Below, one piece after another: positions 25,543 to 33,865 of a stretch of DNA of 64,000 nucleotides; within the stretch, counting starts at the first letter, position 1, and every line of letters begins with the position of its first letter. A program made the translations under genes and the position numbers. The notes beneath the pieces are model-generated. The model ran no database searches. It saw only the letters and a program-made list of their open reading frames with translations, and had not been told where the DNA came from. This DNA is from an uncultured Lachnospiraceae bacterium (lineage in GTDB: Bacteria > Bacillota > Clostridia > Lachnospirales > Lachnospiraceae). The stretch covers positions 1 to 64,000 of the forward strand of contig CAJUAA010000004.1 in the NCBI GenBank assembly GCA_910584205.1. The letters run 5' to 3'.

Positions 25543-26662
25543 ATAAATCCCTCATCTGATGAAAGGTATACAGTTCATTGTTCAGATCATCACAGGTTCT
25601 GGAAAGCTTCTCTTCGATCTCCCGCTGCCGTTCCAGCGCCAGATTCATGGTATCGTTGATGGTCCGGCTTGCTTCCAGAAGGTTCCGGGTACTCTCCTCC
25701 AGACGCTGGAAATTCCTTGCATAGGTTTCCTGTGCCTCGCCTGCCTGTCTCAGGGATTTTCCAAGATTGTCAAAGTCCGCGCTCATGGCGTTGGACAGCC
25801 GGTTCATAAACTGCTGAATGATCTGGTCCACGCCCTTTGTCTGTTCTGCCGCATTACCGCGCATGAGTTCCATCATGGTCTTCAGGGAGCTTGCCATATT
25901 GGCCTGATAGATCAGCATGGCGCTGGTATTCTCATCCTTGCCGCTGACGGAAGGCGCCGCGCACTCATGAAAGGCGTTCAGGAAATTCTGAAGCTTTTCA
26001 TATGCGTCCGACATCAGGCTCCGGTATACAAACGTAAAGACCAGCGAGAAAAAGATACCATAGACGGAAGTATGGAACGCCACTTTCATTCCGTCCAGAA
26101 GCGGCGCAATATTATCGGATATGGTAAAAATGTCATTCCCTGAAAACGAACTCATTCCCAGAGTAAGTCCAAGAAAGGTTCCCAGTATTCCAAGCCCGGT
26201 CAGGGACCCGGAGACTGCGGAATTAAAATAAGTCATTCCCACCTGGTCCAGCAGTTCTTCGTTTATGTACTCTTCTATGGGGCATACCTTTGAGATGAGC
26301 CCCTTGGAACTGGTGTACGACTGGATCCGGTTCTGATATTTCTCGAACTGCCGGTTCAGCACCGCACTGGGAAACGGTTCCTTTTTCTTCCGGTATTCCG
26401 GCCAGAGATTTTTCTGTGTGCTGCTGTACCGGTCTCTGAGCTCCTCTTCTGCCAGGACCAGCGCGTCCGTGACCTGGTTCAGCCTGGCGAAGCTTCGGAA
26501 CGAGACGAGGAACATGATTCCGATCACCACAAGGAATCCCACATTGATCAGCAGGTTGCTCATGGAAATGGCGTTTCCGGTGAAGACTCCGTTGATGTAC
26601 AGGATAAATCCGAACATCAGAAGGTACAGGACCGCCAGGATATAATACAGTTTATTTTTCAT
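25532..26662 (-). CDS. ZorA/MotA/ExbB-like ion channel protein
   Basis: A 376-residue membrane protein. N-terminal helices at about 7-24 and 36-56 are followed by a cytoplasmic domain, then the MotA/TolQ/ExbB core with LTGLGILGTFLGLTLGM and AFHTSVYGIFFSLVFTFVYRSL (about 150-225). A C-terminal helical tail of about 150 residues follows. The tail is much shorter than that of the defence protein ZorA. With the OmpA-domain partner it should form a 5:2 ion-driven rotary unit anchored to peptidoglycan. No ZorC, ZorD or ZorE gene is nearby. Role unknown: force-generating envelope complex or an incomplete/unusual Zorya-like system. Confidence 0.85.
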   Translation of the reverse strand: MKNKLYYILAVLYLLMFGFILYINGVFTGNAISMSNLLINVGFLVVIGIMFLVSFRSFARLNQVTDALVLAEEELRDRYSSTQKNLWPEYRKKKEPFPSAVLNRQFEKYQNRIQSYTSSKGLISKVCPIEEYINEELLDQVGMTYFNSAVSGSLTGLGILGTFLGLTLGMSSFSGNDIFTISDNIAPLLDGMKVAFHTSVYGIFFSLVFTFVYRSLMSDAYEKLQNFLNAFHECAAPSVSGKDENTSAMLIYQANMASSLKTMMELMRGNAAEQTKGVDQIIQQFMNRLSNAMSADFDNLGKSLRQAGEAQETYARNFQRLEESTRNLLEASRTINDTMNLALERQREIEEKLSRTCDDLNNELYTFHQMRDLYEK

Positions 26663-26760
26663 GATGGACCTCCTTTGTATTCTGTACCTTCAATCTAACA
26701 TATTCTGTCAAAACCTACAAGGAATCACAGCTAATCTTAAATGAATCTTTATGAATTCTT

Positions 26761-26783
26761 AAAAAAGAGCCCCGCTGCGCGGC
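26761..26783 (-). terminator. Possible terminator after the LysM gene
   Basis: Minus strand: a short CCGC/GCGG hairpin directly after the stop codon, followed by CTCTTTTTT. The stem is only 4 bp. Confidence 0.45.
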
Positions 26784-26784
26784 G

Positions 26785-27177
26785 TTACCGTATCCGCGGT
26801 TCTGCCGCAAAATAGGGAATGATGATCTTCTTCCCAGCCGTCAGGTGATCCGTCGACATATGGTTGATCCGCATGACTTCATTGATATAAGCCTGTCTGT
26901 TCTCGTAATGTTCCCGGTCCATGTACTGGTCCGCAAGATCCCATAAAGTGTCGCCCTTCTCGATCTGAATATTGGCATAATACTTATAGGAAGGTTCTGC
27001 CGCCGTCTCTTCCGCTTTGGCAAGCAGCGTACCAAAACCGACTCCTGCGCCGAACATCACGATCAAAGTGATACAGAAGATCAGGATCCTCTGCCGCCGG
27101 CGCCTCTGTTCGCCTAAAACCTGTTCTCTCCGCGCTTTTCTGAATTCTTCCCTTGTCATCGTCTCTGTCCCATACAT
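26785..27177 (-). CDS. yneA: YneA-like SOS-induced LysM membrane protein
   Basis: A 130-residue protein: a basic cytoplasmic N-terminus, one membrane helix (about 31-52, LIFCITLIVMFGAGVGFGTLL), then a LysM domain (IQIEKGDTLWDLADQYM through LTAGKKIIIPYF). This is the architecture of YneA/ChiZ-type cell-division suppressors that bind peptidoglycan and delay septation during DNA damage. The promoter carries three SOS boxes, which is the main support for the name. ATG 27177 has AAAGGAG upstream. In Bacillus yneA is divergent to lexA; here the neighbour is alanine dehydrogenase. Confidence 0.75.
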   Translation of the reverse strand: MYGTETMTREEFRKARREQVLGEQRRRRQRILIFCITLIVMFGAGVGFGTLLAKAEETAAEPSYKYYANIQIEKGDTLWDLADQYMDREHYENRQAYINEVMRINHMSTDHLTAGKKIIIPYFAAEPRIR

Positions 27178-27197
27178 TACACTCACTCCTTTTGACG

Positions 27198-27211
27198 CGA
27201 ACATCTGTTCT
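27198..27211 (-). promoter_or_regulatory. SOS (LexA) box 1
   Basis: CGAAC-ATCT-GTTCT matches the Gram-positive LexA site CGAAC-N4-GTTCG at 9 of 10 defined positions. It lies between the -10 box and the start codon. Confidence 0.8.
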
Positions 27212-27224
27212 TTTGTATGGCTCT

Positions 27225-27253
27225 ATTATATATCCCGAACATTTGTTTGTCAA
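27225..27253 (-). promoter_or_regulatory. Promoter of the yneA-like gene
   Basis: Minus strand TTGACA (27248-27253), 17-bp spacer, TATAAT (27225-27230): full consensus. SOS box 2 fills the spacer next to the -35. Confidence 0.88.
27236..27249 (-). promoter_or_regulatory. SOS (LexA) box 2
   Basis: CGAAC-ATTT-GTTTG (9 of 10 defined positions) inside the promoter spacer. Confidence 0.8.
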
Positions 27254-27262
27254 CAGAAAAAT

Positions 27263-27276
27263 CGAAAGTTTGTTCG
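27263..27276 (-). promoter_or_regulatory. SOS (LexA) box 3
   Basis: CGAAA-GTTT-GTTCG (9 of 10 defined positions) upstream of the -35. Confidence 0.7.
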
Positions 27277-27475
27277 AATTTCGCAAAAACAAAACGGAGG
27301 GCGTTATGGTCCGGATTTTTTCGGAATTTACACAACTTCTTCAGAATTTTCTTGCCTTATATCCGGCTTTTCGCTATAATTTTTACTGTATGATGCTAAC
27401 GTGGCGCAGGAGAACAGGTCTTCTGCGGCGCCTGCATTTTCCGGGAAAAGACAAAACCGGTCAGGAGGAATTTTT

Positions 27476-28642
27476 ATGGATATCGGAATTTTAAAGGACA
27501 TCAAGAACGGCGAGAACCGCGTGATCGCGACGCCTGCCGAGGTGGCGACGCTGACGGCGGACGGGTCTGCCGTAAAGGTCCAGAGAGGCGCCGGCGCCAG
27601 AGCCGGCTTTGAAGATCAGGAATATGAGGCGGCCGGCGCGGTGCTGGCGGACACGGCAGAGGAAATCTACGGCACCTGCGGTCTGGTGGCCAAGGTGAAG
27701 GAATTCGAACCGTCGGAATACGGTCTGCTGCGGGAAGGCCAGATCGTGTTCACCTGCATCCATCCGGCGGCGCATCCGCAGGAGGTACAGGCGCTTCTGG
27801 ACAGAAAAGTCATCGCGTTTACGGCAGAGGATTCCCACCGCTACGGTTCGCCCAACTGCGAGGCAGCGGGTAAACAGGGCGCGCTCTTCGGCCTGGAATC
27901 CATGCTGACCATCAATGGAGGCAAGGGGAAATTCGTCAGCGGGCTGGGCGGAGCGCCCGGCATGAAGGTGCTGATCCTGGGCGGCGGCATCGTGGGACAG
28001 GCAGCTTTATCCGTCCTTCACGCCCTGGGCGCATGGTGCACCGTCATGGATATCAATATCGGAACGCTTCGGTCCATCAGCCGGCAGTACAGGGAACAGG
28101 TCAACACCATGATCTCCACAAAGGAAAATATCAAAAAGCTGCTGCCGGAGACGGATCTGGTGCTGAACTGCGTGAAATGGCCCAAAGGCTGCAGAGACTA
28201 TCTGATCGACCGTCCCATGCTGAAGCTGATGGAAAAGGGATCGGTTATCGTGGACATCAGCAATGACGACCAGGGCGCCATCGAGTCCTTCCATGAGACG
28301 ACTCACGAGAATCCCCGCTATATAGAGGAAGGCATTGTCCATTACTGCGTGGGCAATATCCCCGGCGCCATCGCCCATTCCACTTCCATCGCCTATGCGG
28401 CGTCCGTACTGCCCCATTTCCGCAGCCTGGCAAAATACGGCGTGGCGGAGGCCTGCGCCCGGGACGGCTATTTAAGAAGAAGCCTGACAACGTATAAGGG
28501 ATATTTGACCCACGAGGAAACCAGTGCATTGCAGAACCGTCCATGGATTCGCCCGGAGGAGATCCTGAAGATCACAGACCGCGTTCTGGATCCGGCTCCC
28601 CCCGCCACCGTGACCCGTTCTGACAATTATATCAGGCTGTAG
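27476..28642 (+). CDS. ald: Alanine dehydrogenase-family enzyme
   Basis: A 388-residue NAD-dependent dehydrogenase of the Ald/PNT family. MDIGILKDIKNGENRVIATPAEV is the family N-terminus. Lys in VAKVKEFEPSEY and His in FTCIHPAAH fit the pyruvate-binding residues. The Rossmann motif is ILGGGIVGQAAL, and SVIVDISNDDQGA corresponds to the SVIVDVAIDQGG region. It is somewhat divergent from classical Ald, so another 2-oxoacid specificity is possible. ATG 27476 with AGGAGGAA is chosen over the longer frame from 27401. It is followed by an NhaC-type antiporter in the same direction. Confidence 0.82.
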   Translation: MDIGILKDIKNGENRVIATPAEVATLTADGSAVKVQRGAGARAGFEDQEYEAAGAVLADTAEEIYGTCGLVAKVKEFEPSEYGLLREGQIVFTCIHPAAHPQEVQALLDRKVIAFTAEDSHRYGSPNCEAAGKQGALFGLESMLTINGGKGKFVSGLGGAPGMKVLILGGGIVGQAALSVLHALGAWCTVMDINIGTLRSISRQYREQVNTMISTKENIKKLLPETDLVLNCVKWPKGCRDYLIDRPMLKLMEKGSVIVDISNDDQGAIESFHETTHENPRYIEEGIVHYCVGNIPGAIAHSTSIAYAASVLPHFRSLAKYGVAEACARDGYLRRSLTTYKGYLTHEETSALQNRPWIRPEEILKITDRVLDPAPPATVTRSDNYIRL

Positions 28643-28724
28643 ATTTACAGCCTGTACAGAGATATCCGCTGACGCCGGAGCCCTCTGAATGCAAAAACAT
28701 TTACAAAAAGGAGAACTTTCAGAC

Positions 28725-30137
28725 ATGGAAGCAGAAATTATCAACATGGGATTTATCTCCATCATCCCGGCCCTGATCGCCATCGTGCTCTCGTTTGTGA
28801 CGAGAAATACGATCGTATCGCTGGTGGCTGCCTGTATCACCGGTACGCTGCTGGCAGGACAGGGACTGCTCGGATTTCCGACGCTTTTAAAGGAAAGCCT
28901 TGGTACGACCAGCTTTTCCTGGGTTATGCTTTTGAACACGTTTATTGCGATCATCGTGGCGTATTTTCAGAAAACCGGAGCGATCCAGAGTTTTTCTCAG
29001 ATGATCCACGACAAGAATTTAAGCCGCCGGGGTGCGCAGCTCATGGCATGGGTGCTTGGAATCTTCGTCTATTTCAGCGACTCCTTCAGTCCTCTGTTCG
29101 TGGGAAGCACCATGCGCAGCATTACGGACAAGGCAAGGATCTCCAGGGAGAAACTGGCGTATATTGCGGATTCCACCTCCGCACCGGTCAGCGTACTTGT
29201 ACCGATCACCGGATGGGCGGCGTATCTGAGCGGCCTTGCGGTAGGCATCGGCTGCATCGCAACGGATGAGGATGCGGCGTCGCTGTTCCTGCATGCGGTT
29301 CCCTTCAACTTTTATGCGCTCCTGGCAGTTGTCATGGTGGGACTGATCGGTTCCGGCATCCTGAAAGATTTTGGACCCATGGCAAAGGCGGAAAAACGAG
29401 CCATGGAGGAAGGCAAAGTGCTGCGGGACGGCGCGGTTCCGCTGATCGGGAAAGAGCTGACCGAGATGAAGGCATACGAAGGAATCCGTCCGCGGGTATT
29501 CCTGAACTTCCTTTTGCCGGTTCTGATGATCGTCACCATCGCGCTTGGCACTTACATAAGCCTCGGTTCCGCCAAAACCATGGAGGCTTTCCTGTTCGTC
29601 ATCATTTTCATGAGCATCAGCATGCTGGTACAGGGAATCCCGTTCCGGGAAATTATGGACACGCTGACGGACGGCATCAAGGGCGCGGTTCCCGCAGTGA
29701 CGCTTCTGGCGCTGGCGTACTCCATCAATGCGCTGAGCAAATCCATGGGGACGGCCAACTATATCGTGTCCCTGAGCGAGGATTTCCTGACCCCGGCGCT
29801 GCTTCCGGCCATTATCTTCCTCATCTCGGCGATCATGGCCTTTGCCACCGGTTCCTCCTGGGGAACCTTTGCCATCTGCATGCCCATCGCGCTTCCGCTG
29901 GCATTTACGTTTACCGGCGGTTCCTTAAGCCCGCTGATTTATGCAAGTTTTGCGGCAGTGGCGGGCGGCGGCGTGTTCGGCGACCACTGCTCTCCTCTTT
30001 CAGATACGACGGTACTGTCGTCCACCGGTTCGGCAGCCGATCACATCGACCATGTACAGACCCAGCTGCCCTATGCGCTCTGCTGCGGAGTTCTGGCAGT
30101 GGTTCTGTATCTGGTCATCGGATTTGTGTTTATCTGA
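28725..30137 (+). CDS. NhaC-family Na+/H+ antiporter-type transporter
   Basis: A 470-residue membrane protein with about 11-12 hydrophobic segments. Family features include YFSDSFSPLFVGSTMRSITDKARISREKLAYIADSTSAPV, FATGSSWGTFAICMPIALP and GGGVFGDHCSPLSDTTVLSSTGS, which are typical of NhaC proteins. Members exchange Na+ for H+ or for organic acids and amino acids. Its place 82 bp after alanine dehydrogenase suggests a linked role in alanine or amino-acid metabolism. AAAAGGAG precedes the start. Confidence 0.88.
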   Translation: MEAEIINMGFISIIPALIAIVLSFVTRNTIVSLVAACITGTLLAGQGLLGFPTLLKESLGTTSFSWVMLLNTFIAIIVAYFQKTGAIQSFSQMIHDKNLSRRGAQLMAWVLGIFVYFSDSFSPLFVGSTMRSITDKARISREKLAYIADSTSAPVSVLVPITGWAAYLSGLAVGIGCIATDEDAASLFLHAVPFNFYALLAVVMVGLIGSGILKDFGPMAKAEKRAMEEGKVLRDGAVPLIGKELTEMKAYEGIRPRVFLNFLLPVLMIVTIALGTYISLGSAKTMEAFLFVIIFMSISMLVQGIPFREIMDTLTDGIKGAVPAVTLLALAYSINALSKSMGTANYIVSLSEDFLTPALLPAIIFLISAIMAFATGSSWGTFAICMPIALPLAFTFTGGSLSPLIYASFAAVAGGGVFGDHCSPLSDTTVLSSTGSAADHIDHVQTQLPYALCCGVLAVVLYLVIGFVFI

Positions 30138-30188
30138 TGTGATAATGACAGGCAATATATAATAAGAAATGCAGGAACAGAAAGAAAC

Positions 30189-30228
30189 GAACGGCCTGAC
30201 AGGCATAATGCTGCCCGTCGGGCCGTTC
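30189..30228 (+). terminator. Long stem-loop after the NhaC gene
   Basis: About a 17-bp stem (outer arm GAACGGCC/GGCCGTTC, inner GAC and GGCA paired, one mismatch and one wobble). No T-run follows, so it may be an mRNA end protected by processing or a weak terminator between convergent genes. Confidence 0.5.
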
Positions 30229-30268
30229 GGCGTTGTTGAGGAAAAGTTGTTCGGGATTCAAGTAGTTT

Positions 30269-31729
30269 CTAACGCTTTCTTTTTCCGACTGCGCAGTAGA
30301 ATACAAACAGCAGGAACACCACTGCCGCCGTCATCCATCCGGCCAGCATGACGGGACCTTTTTGAGCAAACATGTCATAGTATCCTTTCAGATAAATGAC
30401 CACGATGATGATCGGGATTCCATAGGCTGCATAATTTTTCAGCCCTTTCGGGAAAGAACAGCCGGTGCCGGCATTGGCCTCCCCGATAAAATGATCCCAG
30501 CCCCAGCCGTTTTTCCGGGTACAGAACAGTACATATCCAAGGCTTCCCAGCGGAAGCAGGTTGTTGGATACAATGAAATCCTCCAGATCCATGATCGTAC
30601 TGCCCTCTCCCAGAGGCTGGATCATGGACAGCACATTATAACCCATCACTGCAGGCATGCTGAGCAGGATAATGAGCGCCGCGCTGACCAGAACGCTCTT
30701 CTGCCGGGACCATCCGAACAGATCCATATCAAAAGCGATGATGTTTTCAAACACCGCAATGATCGTGGACAGCGCCGCGAAAGTCAGAAACAGGAAGAAC
30801 AGGGCACTCCACACAAACCCTCCCGGCATCTGCGCAAAAATATTGGGCAGTGTAATGAAGACAAGGCTTGGCCCTGCACCGGGTTCGATGCCGTAGGCAA
30901 AGCAGGCGGGAATGACGATAAAGCCTGCAGTCAGCGCTACAAAGGTGTCCAGTCCGGTGATGCTGATCGCCTCTCCGGTCAGGCTGTGGGACCGGTCCAG
31001 GTAGCTTCCGAAGATCAGCATGGCGCCGATACCGAGAGACAGGGTAAAAAACGCCTGACTCAAAGCCGCGAATACCACATTACCGATGCCGCTTTCCATC
31101 ATACGCTGAAAATCCGGAACCAGATAGAACCGGATGCCGGACACGGCTCCCTCCAGAAACACAGAGTGGACTGCCAGTACCAGCATGATCAGAAGCAGCG
31201 CCGCCATCATCCATTTGGTGATCCGTTCCACACCGGATTTCAGTCCCAGCATGCAGACGGCGAAGCCGATGATGCAGATGAGAATGGTCCAGAACGCCAT
31301 GGTGGGAAGTTCAAGAAGCATTCCTCCAAAGGCGTCGGCGATCTGCTCCGGAGACGCCCCGGTGAACTCGCCCACAAGGCTCCGGTAACAGTAATACATC
31401 ATCCAGCCGCCCACCATCGTATAGAACATCATCAAAAGATAGCATCCGAAGATGCCGATGTATTTCAGACGGTACCAGAGAGTCCCTTCCGGCGCCAGCT
31501 CCTCAAAACTCAATGCCACGCTCTTTCTGCTGCCCCGCCCTACGGCAAATTCACAGACCAGGACCGGAATCCCGAGAATCAGCAGGAAGGCAAGGTAGAT
31601 CAGGATAAATGCCGCTCCGCCGTATGCGCCGCATATGTAGGGAAATTTCCATACGTTTCCGATACCGATGGCGCATCCTGCGGATACCAGGATGAACCCC
31701 AGCCGGGAACCAAATCGTTCTCGTTTCAT
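30269..31729 (-). CDS. Sodium-dependent NSS-family transporter
   Basis: A 486-residue membrane protein of the neurotransmitter:sodium symporter family (LeuT fold). The N-terminus RFGSRLGFILVSAGCAIGIGNVWKFPYICGAYGGAAFILIYL is the canonical TM1-TM2 signature with the Na+-binding unwound region. About 12 segments are present. Bacterial members import amino acids such as tyrosine, tryptophan or leucine; substrate not predictable. ATG 31729 is chosen with GGAGGA 11 nt upstream; the longer frame covers the promoter. It is divergent from a LysR regulator with a symmetric intergenic region. Confidence 0.9.
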   Translation of the reverse strand: MKRERFGSRLGFILVSAGCAIGIGNVWKFPYICGAYGGAAFILIYLAFLLILGIPVLVCEFAVGRGSRKSVALSFEELAPEGTLWYRLKYIGIFGCYLLMMFYTMVGGWMMYYCYRSLVGEFTGASPEQIADAFGGMLLELPTMAFWTILICIIGFAVCMLGLKSGVERITKWMMAALLLIMLVLAVHSVFLEGAVSGIRFYLVPDFQRMMESGIGNVVFAALSQAFFTLSLGIGAMLIFGSYLDRSHSLTGEAISITGLDTFVALTAGFIVIPACFAYGIEPGAGPSLVFITLPNIFAQMPGGFVWSALFFLFLTFAALSTIIAVFENIIAFDMDLFGWSRQKSVLVSAALIILLSMPAVMGYNVLSMIQPLGEGSTIMDLEDFIVSNNLLPLGSLGYVLFCTRKNGWGWDHFIGEANAGTGCSFPKGLKNYAAYGIPIIIVVIYLKGYYDMFAQKGPVMLAGWMTAAVVFLLFVFYCAVGKRKR

Positions 31730-31748
31730 AATTGTATCAATCCTCCGT

Positions 31749-31836
31749 ATATCATAACATTTTATTATTATAATTCCTGAAATACCGGATTGCAACCGTG
31801 GACTTTTTATATTAAAATAAGAAAAACTTATGATAT
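31749..31836. promoter_or_regulatory. Mirror-symmetric divergent promoter region
   Basis: The palindromic hexamer TTGCAA (31790-31795) can serve as the -35 for both directions: leftward TATAAT (31767-31772) and rightward TAAAAT (31813-31818), each at exactly 17 bp. A 9-bp inverted repeat, ATATCATAA (31749-31757) and TTATGATAT (31828-31836), is centred on the same point. The repeats are candidate regulator sites near the two transcription starts. Confidence 0.7.
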
Positions 31837-31849
31837 GAGGAGATCAGAT

Positions 31850-32737
31850 ATGAACATCAACCAGTTGAAATATTTTATCGCGGTGGCGGAGTACCAGAGC
31901 TTTACCAAAGCGGCCAATCAGTATTACATTTCTCAGACGGCCATCACCCAGCAGATCCAGGCGCTGGAAGAAGCCATGGACGTCCGGCTCATTGACCGGA
32001 GCCGCCGGCCCATCGCGCTGACGCCCGCGGGAAACGTATTTTTTCAGGAAGCCAAAGCAATACTGGAGCGCATGAATACGGCGGTCGGAAAAGTACGGGA
32101 TGCGTCCACCGGGCTGGTGGGAACCCTGCGGATCGGATATACGAAAGGTTATGAACGAAGCAACCTGTCCAATATCCTGCGGGCTTTCCATCTGGAATTT
32201 CCCAATATCCTGATCACCTGCTACCGCTGTGATACGGACATGCTGGCGGCGGGGCTTTTTAACGATGATTACGATATCATTTTCACATGGGACAGCACCA
32301 ATATTCTGCAGGAGGGCGGAATCGAATACAAGCTGATGGAACTGGCGCCTCTGGTGGTGGCGCTCTACGCGGGACATCCTTTTGCGGTACGGAATTCTCT
32401 CGGCCGAAAGGAACTCCGCAATGAGACGATTCTCTATATGACGCCTTCCGCCACCGGCGATTCCTTCGGAGACAATCATTTTATGGAATTGTACCGTCAG
32501 GCCGGCTACCAGCCCAACATCCTCTTCCGCTCCAATGACATCGAGAGCATCCTGATGATGGTGGCGGCGGAGGAAGGCATCTCCATCCTTCCCTCCTATG
32601 TGACCAGCAAACTGGCGGACGCGGACAATCTGGTCTTTGTACCGCTGGTCGGGGAAGGAGAATACGAGAAAATCATCTCCGTCTGGAAAAAAGAGGACGA
32701 CAGTCAGGCGCTGAGACGTTTCATCCAGAAAATCTGA
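31850..32737 (+). CDS. LysR-family regulator
   Basis: A 295-residue regulator. MNINQLKYFIAVAEYQSFTKAANQYYISQTAITQQIQALEEAMDVRLIDRS is the LysR winged helix, and LTPAGNVFFQEAKAIL begins the linker helix. The effector-binding half starts at GTLRIGYTKGYE. ATG 31850 is chosen because GAGGAG stands upstream. It is divergent to the NSS transporter and probably controls it, with substrate as coinducer, by analogy with the family. Confidence 0.92.
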   Translation: MNINQLKYFIAVAEYQSFTKAANQYYISQTAITQQIQALEEAMDVRLIDRSRRPIALTPAGNVFFQEAKAILERMNTAVGKVRDASTGLVGTLRIGYTKGYERSNLSNILRAFHLEFPNILITCYRCDTDMLAAGLFNDDYDIIFTWDSTNILQEGGIEYKLMELAPLVVALYAGHPFAVRNSLGRKELRNETILYMTPSATGDSFGDNHFMELYRQAGYQPNILFRSNDIESILMMVAAEEGISILPSYVTSKLADADNLVFVPLVGEGEYEKIISVWKKEDDSQALRRFIQKI

Positions 32738-32815
32738 TCGGATGGTTCCCTACCTCGACATGTACTGAATGTTTCTTTTTGCTTATCGGAAAAGTAAAGT
32801 TTTTTCGCAGATCCA

Positions 32816-32844
32816 TGGACTTTATGAATTTCATGTGGTATAAT
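32816..32844 (+). promoter_or_regulatory. Promoter of the coiled-coil gene
   Basis: TGGACT (32816-32821), 17-bp spacer with TGG extended -10, TATAAT (32839-32844). Confidence 0.65.
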
Positions 32845-32893
32845 GCTCATACCGTAGTAACAAAATCAATATTCACGAAAGGAGTGTTACCGT

Positions 32894-33274
32894 ATGACCT
32901 TGACAAAAGAAGATCTGTATGCGATCTCTCAGCTGCTTGATACCAAATTCCAGACAGAATTGCAGCCGATCAAAGAAGATATTCGAAGTCTGAAGACGGA
33001 CGTTCGGGTTTTGAAGGAAGACGTTCAGGTTTTGAAGGAAGACGTTCAGGTTTTGAAGGAAAAAGTTCAGGATCTTCAGAGCCGGGTACATGCTCTGGAG
33101 CTGCATATGGAGAACGTGACCGACAGGAACATTCAGCTGCTTGCTGAAAACTACATGCCTGCGGCGACCCGTTATGAAACGGCCATCTCTCAAATGGAAA
33201 CCATGAAGATGGATATTGAGATCATCAAAAAAGTCGTTATCAAGCACAGTCAGAAGATACAGGCATTAGGCTGA
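32894..33274 (+). CDS. Small coiled-coil protein with heptad repeats
   Basis: A 126-residue, almost wholly helical protein without membrane segment. Residues about 26-75 are a regular coiled coil in which the heptad VLKEDVQ is repeated three times (third copy VLKEKVQ), encoded by a 21-bp tandem repeat. The C-terminal part is a second helix pair. It has its own promoter and AAGGAG ribosome site. Similar small coiled-coil proteins are common in Clostridia and unassigned. Its 3' end overlaps the convergent kptA gene by 9 bp. Confidence 0.65.
   Translation: MTLTKEDLYAISQLLDTKFQTELQPIKEDIRSLKTDVRVLKEDVQVLKEDVQVLKEKVQDLQSRVHALELHMENVTDRNIQLLAENYMPAATRYETAISQMETMKMDIEIIKKVVIKHSQKIQALG
33008..33070 (+). 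repeat. 21-bp in-frame tandem repeat
   Basis: Three copies starting at 33008, 33029 and 33050, each coding one coiled-coil heptad. The first two are identical and the third differs at two positions (GAC to AAA codon context). Confidence 0.85.
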
Positions 33275-33829
33275 ACTGTTTTCCGTATTTTCGCTGTCCT
33301 GTTTTTCCAGATACGGTACCGGTACCCGTTCGGTCAGCCATACGCCGTTGACTGAGCGATAGAATACATATCCGTCTGAAGCCATCCGACCGCTGTATAC
33401 TTTGTAAACCACCGGTTTTCCGTGACGGCTTCCAACCTTCCCGGCTGTCTCCATGTCGGCAGACAGATGCACATAAAGCCTGCTCTTCGGGATCAGGCCG
33501 GTCCGATCGATGGATTCGGTATATTTCAGCCCTGTCCCATGCCAGAGAATCTCCGGCGGCTCTACCACCGGAAGCTCCACATCCACCGGTATGGAATGTC
33601 CCTGATTGGCACGGATCAAAGAATGGTCATCGTTGAAGGAATACCGCTGTTTCTGATCTGTTCGGACAATCTCTTCCAGCATTTCCAGATTGAAATGCCG
33701 CGATTTTTGAATTCCCCTGATTAATTCTGTTACATTTGCCCATCCATGCTCGTCCAGCGTGATGCCTGCCGCTTCCGGTTTGTGACGCAGGACCAGACTG
33801 AGGTATTTACTGGTATTTGTCAGATTCAT
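33266..33829 (-). CDS. kptA: RNA 2'-phosphotransferase (Tpt1/KptA family)
   Basis: A 187-residue enzyme that transfers a 2'-phosphate from RNA to NAD+. The N-terminal winged-helix lobe has SKYLSLVLRHKPEAAGITLDEHGWANVTEL, with the catalytic Arg-His pair. The second lobe has IRANQGHSIPVD, LWHGTGLKYTESI, and HLSADMETAGKVGSRHGKPVVY, all hallmark motifs. Bacteria lack tRNA splicing that makes 2'-phosphates, so the natural substrate is uncertain. AGGAGG-like sequence precedes the start. It follows a small gene pair on the same strand. Confidence 0.92.
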   Translation of the reverse strand: MNLTNTSKYLSLVLRHKPEAAGITLDEHGWANVTELIRGIQKSRHFNLEMLEEIVRTDQKQRYSFNDDHSLIRANQGHSIPVDVELPVVEPPEILWHGTGLKYTESIDRTGLIPKSRLYVHLSADMETAGKVGSRHGKPVVYKVYSGRMASDGYVFYRSVNGVWLTERVPVPYLEKQDSENTENSSA

Positions 33830-33865
33830 ATGCGTTTCCTCCTTTCTCCATGGTCAGCGGAACAG

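Noticed and set aside
24619..26662. A complete Zorya defence system
   Set aside because: Only ZorA- and ZorB-like genes are present; no zorC, zorD or zorE, and the ZorA tail is short.
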